DNA of 64,000 bases from Marixanthomonas sp. SCSIO 43207 (lineage in GTDB: Bacteria; Bacteroidota; Bacteroidia; Flavobacteriales; Flavobacteriaceae). A program made the position numbers and the translations under genes. Below, piece by piece: positions 58,201 through 64,000 of the stretch (its first letter is position 1; every line of letters begins with the position of its first letter). The stretch is from NCBI RefSeq assembly GCF_019904255.1, contig NZ_CP063203.1, positions 1,736,001 to 1,800,000 of the forward strand, written 5' to 3'. The notes under the pieces are model-generated. The model was given only the letters and a program-made list of their open reading frames with translations. It did no database searches and was not told the origin of the DNA.

Positions 58201-61200
58201 AAGAAGATATTGACAACGGTCAAGTAGATAACCAAGCTATGGTAGAAGGAACAGCACCAGATGACACAGTAGTAGGAGACGATTCAGGAAGTACAATAAG
58301 TACTGATGAAATCACAACCACAATGTTATGTCAGAGTCCAGCAATTGCAATTGTAAAAGAGAGCAGTTATGATGATGGAGGAGATTGTTCACAACCAGGT
58401 GAAGAGATTAACTACACGTTTACGGTAACCAACGAAGGCAACGTAAGTTTATCAAACATAGAAGTAACCGATCCATTATTAGCGAGTATTTCTGGACCAA
58501 CCGGTGATACCGATGGAGATGGTGAGTTAGATGTAACAGAGACTTGGGAGTATACAGGAGTGTATGCTATCACTCAAGATGATATTGACAACGGTCAAGT
58601 AGATAACCAAGCTATGGTAGAAGGAACAGCACCAGATGACACAGTAGTAGGAGACGATTCAGGAAGTACAATAAGTACTGATGAAATCACAACCACAATG
58701 TTATGTCAGAGTCCAGCAATTGCAATTGTAAAAGAGAGCAGTTATGATGATGGAGGAGATTGTTCACAACCAGGTGAAGAGATCAACTACACGTTTACAG
58801 TAACCAACGAAGGCAACGTAAGTTTATCAAACATAGAAGTAACAGATCCATTATTAGCGAGTATTTCTGGACCAACCGGTGATACCGATGGAGATGGTGA
58901 GTTAGATGTAACAGAGACTTGGGAGTATACAGGAGTGTATGCTATCACTCAAGATGATATTGACAACGGTCAAGTAGATAACCAAGCTATGGTAGAAGGA
59001 ACAGCACCAGATGACACAGTAGTAGGAGACGATTCAGGAAGTACAATAAGTACTGATGAAATCACAACCACAATGTTATGTCAGAGTCCAGCAATTGCAA
59101 TTGTAAAAGAGAGCAGTTATGATGATGGAGGAGATTGTTCACAACCAGGTGAAGAGATCAACTACACGTTTACAGTAACCAACGAAGGCAACGTAAGTTT
59201 ATCAAACATAGAAGTAACAGATCCATTATTAGCGAGTATTTCTGGACCAACCGGTGATACCGATGGAGATGGTGAGTTAGATGTAACAGAGACTTGGGAG
59301 TATACAGGAGTGTATGCTATCACTCAAGAAGATATTGACAACGGTCAAGTAGATAACCAAGCTATGGTAGAAGGAACAGCACCAGATGACACAGTAGTAG
59401 GAGACGATTCAGGAAGTACAATAAGTACTGATGAAATCACAACCACAATGTTATGTCAGAGTCCAGCAATTGCAATTGTAAAAGAGAGTTATGATGATGG
59501 AGGAGATTGTTCACAACCAGGTGAAGAGATCAACTACACGTTTACAGTAACCAACGAAGGCAACGTAAGTTTATCAAACATAGAAGTAACAGATCCATTA
59601 TTAGCGAGTATTTCTGGACCAACCGGTGATACCGATGGAGATGGTGAGTTAGATGTAACAGAGACTTGGGAGTATACAGGAGTGTATGCTATCACTCAAG
59701 ATGATATTGACAACGGTCAAGTAGATAACCAAGCTATGGTAGAAGGAACAGCACCAGATGACACAGTAGTAGGAGACGATTCAGGAAGTACAATAAGTAC
59801 TGATGAAATCACAACCACAATGTTATGTCAGAGTCCAGCAATTGCAATTGTAAAAGAGAGCAGTTATGATGATGGAGGAGATTGTTCACAACCAGGTGAA
59901 GAGATCAACTACACGTTTACAGTAACCAACGAAGGCAACGTAAGTTTATCAAACATAGAAGTAACAGATCCATTATTAGCGAGTATTTCTGGACCAACCG
60001 GTGATACCGATGGAGATGGTGAGTTAGATGTAACAGAGACTTGGGAGTATACAGGAGTGTATGCTATCACTCAAGATGATATTGACAACGGTCAAGTAGT
60101 AAATCAAGCTTTTGTTGAAGGTACTGCTCCAGATAGTACTGTTGTTACTGACGATTCAGGAAGTACAATAAGTACTGATGAAATCACAACCACAACGTTA
60201 TGTCAGAGTCCAGCAATTGCAATTGTAAAAGAGAGCAGTTATGATGATGGAGGAGATTGTTCACAACCAGGTGAAGAGATCAACTACACGTTTACAGTAA
60301 CCAACGAAGGCAACGTAAGTTTATCAAACATAGAAGTAACAGATCCATTATTAGCGAGTATTTCTGGACCAACCGGTGATACCGATGGAGATGGTGAGTT
60401 AGATGTAACAGAGACTTGGGAGTATACAGGAGTGTATGCCATTACTCAAGATGATATTGACAACGGTCAAGTAGATAACCAAGCGATGGTAGAAGGAACA
60501 GCACCAGATGACACAGTAGTAGGAGACGATTCAGGAAGTACAATAAGTACTGATGAAATCACAACCACAACGTTATGTCAGAGTCCAGCAATTGCAATTG
60601 TAAAAGAGAGCAGTTATGATGACGGAGGAGATTGTTCACAACCAGGTGAAGAGATTAACTACACGTTTACAGTAACCAACGAAGGCAACGTAAGTTTATC
60701 AAACATAGAAGTAACCGATCCATTATTAGCGAGTATTTCTGGACCAACCGGTGATACCGATGGAGATGGTGAGTTAGATGTAACAGAGACTTGGGAATAT
60801 ACAGGAGTGTATGCCATTACTCAAGATGATATCGATAAAGGTCAAGTAGTAAATCAAGCTTTTGTTGAAGGTACTGCTCCAGATAGTACTGTTGTTACTG
60901 ACGAATCAGGAAGTACAGTTACTACAGATGATGCTACTACTACAACGTTATGTCAGAGTCCTGCAATTGCGATTGTTAAAGAAGGAATCTTAAATGACGA
61001 AGACGGAGACGGTTGTAGTAATGTAGACGAAACAATAAGCTACACATTTACAGTAACTAATCAAGGAAATGTATCCTTAGACTTTGTTTCAGTTTCTGAT
61101 GCTTTATTAGGAGGTGAGATTGCAGGTCCAGATAGCGGTGATACTGACGGAGATGGAAAACTAGATGTTTCCGAAGTTTGGATATATTCAGCAAACTATG

Positions 61201-62825
61201 CCATTACTCAAGATGATATTGACAATGGAGAAGTAATTAACCAAGCTATTGCTAAAGGAGAAGCTCCATCAGGTCAAATTGTTACAGATGAGTCTGGAGC
61301 TACAATAAGCGATGATGATCCAACAGTGACTACGCTTTGTCAAAATCCAGCAATCGCTATCGTTAAAGAAGGAATTTATAATGATGAAGACGGAGATGGT
61401 TGTAGTAATGTAGATGAAACAATTAGTTACACATTTACAGTAACTAATCAAGGCAACGTAAGTTTATCAAACATAGAAGTAACAGATCCATTGATAGCAA
61501 CAATTGATGGTCCTTCAGGAGATGATAATGGTAATGGTCAATTAGATGTAACTGAAACTTGGGTGTATACAGGAACTTACGCCATTACTCAAGCAGATAT
61601 AAACAATGGAGAGGTAGTAAATCAAGCAACTGCTGAAGGTACTGCGCCAGACGGAACAATTGTAAGTGATGATTCAGGAACGTCTATAAGCAATGATGAC
61701 CCAACAATTACTATTCTTTGTCAAGAAGGATCAATCGCTCTTGTGAAGATAGGAACCTTCTCTGATGAAAATGGAGATGGGTGTACTCAAGTTGGAGAAA
61801 CTATTGTATATGACTTTATTGTAACCAATACAGGAACAGTTGATTTAACAAATGTAATTGTAACAGATCCACTTGTAACAGTAACTGGAGATCCAATAGA
61901 TCTTATTGCTGGTGAAACAGATGACACAACTTTTACGGCGGTGTACACTATCACGCAAGCAGATATAGATGCAGGTCAAGTTACCAATCAAGCAACCGCT
62001 GAAGGTACTACACCTGAAGGAAATACAGTAAGTGACCAATCTGGTGAAACAATTGATGATGATAATCCAACAATAACAGAACTTTGTCAGACTTCATCAA
62101 TGTCATTAGAAAAGTCAGGTGCATTCAACGATGAAAATGGAGATGGAATACCTCAAGTAGGAGAAACAATAAGTTATGTTTTCAGTGTAACAAACACAGG
62201 AAGTACAACATTATACAACATAACGATTGAAGATCCATTACCAGGTATTGAAGTTCAAGGAGGACCTATTGAAGAATTAGCTCCAGGTATTACAGATGAT
62301 ACTACATTTACAGCAACCTATGCAATTACTCAGGCAGATATAGATGCCGGTCAAGTAATTAATCAAGCAATTGTAAATGGAGAAGATGAAGACGGAGTAT
62401 TAGTAACTGATGAGTCTGATGATCCAAACAATGATGAAGATGTTGATAACAACGGTGATGGAGAACCAGATGATCCTACAGTAGTTGTAATTGGAAACGT
62501 AGATCCAGAAGGAGACTTTGAAATATTCAATGGTATAACGCCTAACGGAGATAACTTAAATGATTACTTTGTGATTGCTGGAATACAAGATTACCCAGAC
62601 AACAATGTTAAAATTTACAACAGATGGGGTGTTCTAGTATGGGAAACAAACGGATATGGAGGTTCAAACGGTCAAGAGAATGTATTTACCGGAGAGTCTA
62701 ATGGTAGAGCAACAATACGTGCAAACGAAGAATTGCCAACCGGTACTTACTTCTATATTCTTAGCTTCCAGTCAGACAATCCAGGGAAAGCAAGTTATTC
62801 AGGATACTTATATATAAATAGATAG
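52233..62825 (+). CDS. Giant T9SS-secreted repeat protein (SprB-repeat, 22 Ig-like DUF11/DUF7507-type domains, type B sorting domain)
   Basis: 3530 residues. A signal peptide ends near SQGFAQ (about residue 32). Residues ~90-315 look like a beta-sandwich ligand-binding domain; ~320-395 and ~485-645 are Ig-like; ~405-480 is a SprB repeat (DVTCFEGNDGEIDITVTGG ... GLTAGTYKVTV). From ~647 to ~3420 there are 22 Ig-like domains of the DUF11/DUF7507 type (core pattern YTFTVTNEGNVSLSNIEVTDP): two divergent, five nearly identical 128-residue copies (896-1535), eleven nearly identical ~125-residue copies (~1536-2910), and four divergent. The last ~107 residues (GITPNGDNLNDYFVI ... GTYFYILSF ... SGYLYINR) are a type B (gliding-motility-associated) C-terminal sorting domain. 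SprF and OmpA-family genes follow. The protein is best seen as a cell-surface adhesin or fibre exported through the type IX secretion system. Confidence 0.93.
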   Translation: MYKIITKLFTSDKRFLIGLILIVCLGSQGFAQVKTSTDEGEVVLPYTQEYLDQYNAELDKKAAKHNTLFRSKSKAQALHNHSESRNVGGCNLITCGSFEKGDVSGGTFRTAIGGTNGQYQADARYTCWDDNGTVDWSEGQYISYSTTNSNSVYPGIIEPSTYDGGGFAIFSFRNESIEQTLSVIPNTVYTVCFEIAVIPRYATVNNNNNGGQILEYRPNLQFGVRNGAVVVSDPLTYTDDDLIQHPTSDFPSRLSFSTTGPNQNPGGWTEINPYWENRCITFRTGPSANSVEVFYKTGNPGESVVLVDGLRLSVEGYANSPELSVTAKTYCEPTQVQLNSFVTSTTPTGAELRWSANADLSNPLPSNPTVTTPGEWYAYYYNPDLGCTSPSRKLTLTNSDIAITNTKKDVTCFEGNDGEIDITVTGGSSSYTYAWTTNDGSGLNPTAEDQTGLTAGTYKVTVDDGICTIDKTIVITQPDQIDVEANEYNPLCDNGNEIVLTGVPTNSNGEWTGTNVVDNGDGTASFDPSGLSGTITVTYTYTDGNNCTNSDTADIVINESPEAPISNGDIAECKEEITQTLDANDAISAAPGTSIVWYTDATGNSVVNNPILNSVGTVTYYAEAISNTGSCSSSDRTAVTLTIYNCSISIEKTASPNNTQNCNTIAPGEMITYTFKVTNLGDVAINDIEVNDPLIDTVNPVPGPNGGDTNNNGILDVGEEWTYEASYEVTQQNIIDGQVENTATVDGTVTGSSASYNVTDTDSVTVTLCQDAEISIVKSSTSESQNCLDLNVDDTIDYKFEVTNEGDVDITNVEVIDPLFQAPNPVVSITLASGDINNDNILNVGEVWMFEATYTVDQDDIDAGQVENTASVNGETGLGSVNDTSNTITIPICQDASIALIKESDIQIDPNTGCYEGEVGETITYSFKVKNTGDVTLTNVMVTDLVGGVTMSGVPIASLAPGAEDTTTFTASYELTQADIDAGSFTNRALATGTPPIGDDVTDESDDTSYTENGDTVVPLCQNASIALIKESDIQIDPNTGCYGGEVGETITYSFKVKNTGDVTLTNVMVTDLVGGVTMSGVPIASLAPGAEDTTTFTASYELTQADIDAGSFTNRALATGTPPIGDDVTDESDDTSYTENGDTVVPLCQNASIALIKESDIQIDPNTGCYGGEVGETITYSFKVKNTGDVTLTNVMVTDLVGGVTMSGVPIASLAPGAEDTTTFTASYELTQADIDAGSFTNRALAIGTPPIGDDVTDESDDTSYTENGDTVVPLCQNASIALIKESDIQIDPNTGCYGGEVGETITYSFKVKNTGDVTLTNVMVTDLVGGVTMSGVPIASLAPGAEDTTTFTASYELTQADIDAGSFTNRALATGTPPIGDDVTDESDDTSYTENGDTVVPLCQNASIALIKESDIQIDPNTGCYGGEVGETITYSFKVKNTGDVTLTNVMVTDLVGGVTMSGVPIASLAPGAEDTTTFTASYELTQADIDAGSFTNRALATGTPPIGDDVTDESDDTSYTENGDTVVPLCQDAIIAIVKESSYDDGGDCSQPGEEINYTFTVTNEGNVSLSNIVVTDPLLASISGPTGDTDGDGELDVTETWEYTGVYAITQEDIDNGQVDNQAMVEGTAPDDTVVGDDSGSTISTDEITTTMLCQSPAIAIVKESSYDDGGDCSQPGEEINYTFTVTNEGNVSLSNIEVTDPLLASISGPTGDTDGDGELDVTETWEYTGVYAITQEDIDNGQVDNQAMVEGTAPDDTVVGDDSGSTISTDEITTTMLCQSPAIAIVKESSYDDGGDCSQPGEEINYTFTVTNEGNVSLSNIEVTDPLLASISGPTGDTDGDGELDVTETWEYTGVYAITQEDIDNGQVDNQAMVEGTAPDDTVVGDDSGSTISTDEITTTMLCQSPAIAIVKESSYDDGGDCSQPGEEINYTFTVTNEGNVSLSNIEVTDPLLASISGPTGDTDGDGELDVTETWEYTGVYAITQEDIDNGQVDNQAMVEGTAPDDTVVGDDSGSTISTDEITTTMLCQSPAIAIVKESSYDDGGDCSQPGEEINYTFTVTNEGNVSLSNIEVTDPLLASISGPTGDTDGDGELDVTETWEYTGVYAITQDDIDNGQVDNQAMVEGTAPDDTVVGDDSGSTISTDEITTTMLCQSPAIAIVKESSYDDGGDCSQPGEEINYTFTVTNEGNVSLSNIEVTDPLLASISGPTGDTDGDGELDVTETWEYTGVYAITQDDIDNGQVDNQAMVEGTAPDDTVVGDDSGSTISTDEITTTMLCQSPAIAIVKESSYDDGGDCSQPGEEINYTFTVTNEGNVSLSNIEVTDPLLASISGPTGDTDGDGELDVTETWEYTGVYAITQEDIDNGQVDNQAMVEGTAPDDTVVGDDSGSTISTDEITTTMLCQSPAIAIVKESYDDGGDCSQPGEEINYTFTVTNEGNVSLSNIEVTDPLLASISGPTGDTDGDGELDVTETWEYTGVYAITQDDIDNGQVDNQAMVEGTAPDDTVVGDDSGSTISTDEITTTMLCQSPAIAIVKESSYDDGGDCSQPGEEINYTFTVTNEGNVSLSNIEVTDPLLASISGPTGDTDGDGELDVTETWEYTGVYAITQDDIDNGQVVNQAFVEGTAPDSTVVTDDSGSTISTDEITTTTLCQSPAIAIVKESSYDDGGDCSQPGEEINYTFTVTNEGNVSLSNIEVTDPLLASISGPTGDTDGDGELDVTETWEYTGVYAITQDDIDNGQVDNQAMVEGTAPDDTVVGDDSGSTISTDEITTTTLCQSPAIAIVKESSYDDGGDCSQPGEEINYTFTVTNEGNVSLSNIEVTDPLLASISGPTGDTDGDGELDVTETWEYTGVYAITQDDIDKGQVVNQAFVEGTAPDSTVVTDESGSTVTTDDATTTTLCQSPAIAIVKEGILNDEDGDGCSNVDETISYTFTVTNQGNVSLDFVSVSDALLGGEIAGPDSGDTDGDGKLDVSEVWIYSANYAITQDDIDNGEVINQAIAKGEAPSGQIVTDESGATISDDDPTVTTLCQNPAIAIVKEGIYNDEDGDGCSNVDETISYTFTVTNQGNVSLSNIEVTDPLIATIDGPSGDDNGNGQLDVTETWVYTGTYAITQADINNGEVVNQATAEGTAPDGTIVSDDSGTSISNDDPTITILCQEGSIALVKIGTFSDENGDGCTQVGETIVYDFIVTNTGTVDLTNVIVTDPLVTVTGDPIDLIAGETDDTTFTAVYTITQADIDAGQVTNQATAEGTTPEGNTVSDQSGETIDDDNPTITELCQTSSMSLEKSGAFNDENGDGIPQVGETISYVFSVTNTGSTTLYNITIEDPLPGIEVQGGPIEELAPGITDDTTFTATYAITQADIDAGQVINQAIVNGEDEDGVLVTDESDDPNNDEDVDNNGDGEPDDPTVVVIGNVDPEGDFEIFNGITPNGDNLNDYFVIAGIQDYPDNNVKIYNRWGVLVWETNGYGGSNGQENVFTGESNGRATIRANEELPTGTYFYILSFQSDNPGKASYSGYLYINR
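54918..56837 (+). repeat. Array A: five tandem 384-bp coding repeats
   Basis: Units start at 54918, 55302, 55686, 56070 and 56454, each exactly 384 bp (128 codons). I see only isolated single-base differences: copy 1 has GAA where the others have GGA (Glu for Gly), copy 3 has ATA for ACA (Ile for Thr), and copy 5 has a silent G-to-A near 56530. Each unit encodes one Ig-like domain with SLAPGAEDTTTFTASYELTQ and no calcium loop. Confidence 0.97.
56838..60962 (+). repeat. Array B: eleven tandem 375-bp coding repeats
   Basis: Units begin at about 56841, 57216, 57591, 57966, 58341, 58716, 59091, 59466, 59838, 60213 and 60588. The period is 375 bp except unit 8 (372 bp), which lacks one AGC codon (KESS becomes KES). 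Units 2-8 differ at only a few bases. Units 9 and 11 share a divergent 3' half encoding NQAFVEGTAPDSTVV. Each encodes an Ig-like domain with the EF-hand-like loop DTDGDGELDVTE. Confidence 0.97.
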
Positions 62826-62839
62826 AAAGTCAAAAACCT

Positions 62840-62859
62840 CCCGGAGTAGTTACTCCGGG
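62840..62859 (+). promoter_or_regulatory. GC-rich hairpin between the giant gene and porP/sprF
   Basis: CCCGGAGTA-GT-TACTCCGGG, 9 bp perfect, extendable by flanking C/G, no T run. It may set the relative mRNA levels of the giant substrate and its partner, like the hairpins around rpoB. Confidence 0.65.
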
Positions 62860-62878
62860 GGTATAAAAATATGTAACG

Positions 62879-63823
62879 ATGAAACACAGTTATTTAGCCA
62901 TTTTAGTTTTGATTTTACTTGGGAGCTTTTCAAGCAATGCCCAGCAAGATCCGCAGTACACACAATATATGTACAATACACAGATTGTAAACCCTGCGTA
63001 TGCGGGATCTAGAGACGCCTTAAGTTTCGGCTTATTGCTACGTTCACAGTGGGTGGGTCTAGAAGGAGCACCAAAGACAGGAACCTTTACTGTAAATTCT
63101 CCTATTGGAGCATTAGACAATATGGGACTTGGTCTTTCAATTGTTCGTGATGAAATAGGCCCGGCAGTAGAATCAAATGTTAACATAGATTATTCATATA
63201 CCATCAATACCTCAGATGCTGCAGAATTATCCTTTGGACTTAAAGCAGGTTTAGATTTATTAGATGTGAATTTTAATAGACTAAACATATTTGATGAAAA
63301 TGATGTGTTTGAACAAAACATTGACAATAAGATACAACCACAAATAGGAGCAGGTGTATATTTTAATACAGATAAGTTTTATGCCGGTTTATCGGTTCCT
63401 AACTTCTTAACATCAAAACACTTTGATGAGTCAACTCTAGAAAATTATGACTTTGATGATGATGTTGCTCCAGCAGAAAGACTACACTATTTTTTAATTG
63501 CTGGTTATGTATTTGATATTAATGAAAATTTAAAGTTTAAGCCAGCAACATTGGTGAAAGCTGTAAGCGGGTCACCTCTACAATGGGATGCTTCAGCAAA
63601 CTTTTTAATCTATGATAAATTAACATTAGGAGCTTCTTATAGATGGAGTGCAGCATTGAGTGCTATGGCTGGTTTTCAAGTAAGCGATCAAATATTTATT
63701 GGTTTTGGGTATGATTATCAAACCACAGATATTGAAGATTTCAGTGATGGTTCTTATGAAGTATTTCTACGATTTGATCTATTTAACAGACCGGAAAGGG
63801 TACTTACACCAAGATTCTTCTAA
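62879..63823 (+). CDS. Type IX secretion system PorP/SprF-family outer-membrane protein
   Basis: 314 residues. Signal peptide ending at FSSNAQ, then QDPQYTQYMYNTQIVNPAYAGSRDALS, the diagnostic N-terminus of PorP/SprF proteins (given as two parts: QDPQYTQYMYN and NPAYAGSRDALS). A series of amphipathic beta strands follows, ending with EVFLRFDLFNRP before the C-terminal FF. In Flavobacterium johnsoniae SprF is needed to export and attach the giant adhesin SprB. Its position 53 bp after a type B substrate suggests that it is the dedicated partner of the 3530-residue protein. The next gene follows after 17 bp. Confidence 0.93.
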   Translation: MKHSYLAILVLILLGSFSSNAQQDPQYTQYMYNTQIVNPAYAGSRDALSFGLLLRSQWVGLEGAPKTGTFTVNSPIGALDNMGLGLSIVRDEIGPAVESNVNIDYSYTINTSDAAELSFGLKAGLDLLDVNFNRLNIFDENDVFEQNIDNKIQPQIGAGVYFNTDKFYAGLSVPNFLTSKHFDESTLENYDFDDDVAPAERLHYFLIAGYVFDINENLKFKPATLVKAVSGSPLQWDASANFLIYDKLTLGASYRWSAALSAMAGFQVSDQIFIGFGYDYQTTDIEDFSDGSYEVFLRFDLFNRPERVLTPRFF

Positions 63824-63840
63824 ATACAAACTAACTCATT

Positions 63841-64000
63841 ATGAAATTTATATTTAATAAATCGATTTTTTTTCTCCTCTTCTTTTGCATAGTAACTGTG
63901 TCTTTTTCACAGCGTAAAGAAATAAAAAAAGCTAATGAGGATTTTGACAAATTCGCATACATAGATGCACGCGAAATTTACCTAAAAGTTGTAAAGGACG
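63841..64000 (+). CDS. Probable OmpA-family protein, 3' truncated by the window end
   Basis: The first 53 residues are visible. A signal peptide (FIFNKSIFFLLFFCIVTVSFSQ, hydrophobic stretch ending at SFSQ) is followed by KEIKKANEDFDKFAYIDARE, a TPR-like start seen in OmpA-family proteins that accompany PorP/SprF in T9SS substrate modules. The peptidoglycan-binding OmpA domain would lie outside the window, so this call rests on context and the N-terminus only. Same strand, 17 bp after the PorP/SprF gene. Confidence 0.6.
   Translation, partial: MKFIFNKSIFFLLFFCIVTVSFSQRKEIKKANEDFDKFAYIDAREIYLKVVKD

Noticed and set aside
54918-60962. CRISPR-like regular repeats
   Set aside because: The units are 375-384 bp, in frame, coding throughout, with no unique spacers and no cas genes.
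61269-62039. Antisense open frames within the giant gene
   Set aside because: Low-complexity reverse-strand frames rich in Cys and Ile caused by codon bias of the sense strand; no start context or homology seen.

Overview
The window is AT-rich chromosomal DNA from a member of the Bacteroidota, almost certainly a Flavobacteriaceae. The evidence is a type IX secretion (T9SS) module with a type B C-terminal sorting domain and a PorP/SprF partner, many promoters with the Bacteroidota -7 box TAnnTTTG, near-absence of Shine-Dalgarno sites except one perfect site in front of rpsU, and typical family members (DUF2851, DUF3467, short HPF, SprB repeat). No insertion sequence, prophage or CRISPR array was seen.

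Layout. 1-9330 is a surface-polysaccharide locus in alternating strand blocks: a truncated FdtB-type sugar aminotransferase, two different Wzx-type flippases, two left-handed beta-helix acyltransferases, four glycosyltransferases and an FdtA/QdtA ketoisomerase. Together these can make and use a dTDP-3-amino-3,6-dideoxyhexose, probably N-acylated. 9420-11875 adds a 2OG-Fe(II) oxygenase and an exported subtilase. 11876-18452 holds ftsE, a small secreted coiled-coil protein, and an envelope operon (1005-residue TPR protein, outer-membrane beta-barrel, thioredoxin-like protein). 18550-29286 is a mixed housekeeping stretch: amidohydrolase lipoprotein, archaemetzincin-like lipoprotein, methyltransferase, YkgJ protein, NamZ-type muramidase, LolE-type permease, CBS-like cysteine synthase, DUF202, DUF2851, PspC and a K+ channel. 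29393-34600 holds an alanine/glycine symporter, a helix-hairpin-helix protein, an acyl-CoA dehydrogenase and a CarboxypepD_reg protein.

34690-50134 is the information-processing core: rpsU, xer recombinase, hpf, tRNA-Thr/Tyr/Gly/Thr, tuf, tRNA-Trp, secE, nusG, rplK-rplA-rplJ-rplL, rpoB, rpoC and a DUF3467 protein. prfC follows on the other strand.

52233-64000 is the most unusual part: a 3530-residue secreted protein made largely of 22 tandem Ig-like (DUF11/DUF7507-type) domains, followed by PorP/SprF and the start of a probable OmpA-family gene. Five domains form one array with a 384-bp period and eleven form another with a 375-bp period. Copies within each array are almost identical in DNA. 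The 375-bp type carries a perfect EF-hand-like calcium loop that the 384-bp type lacks. The protein is best read as a giant, probably calcium-stiffened and length-variable cell-surface fibre exported by the T9SS.
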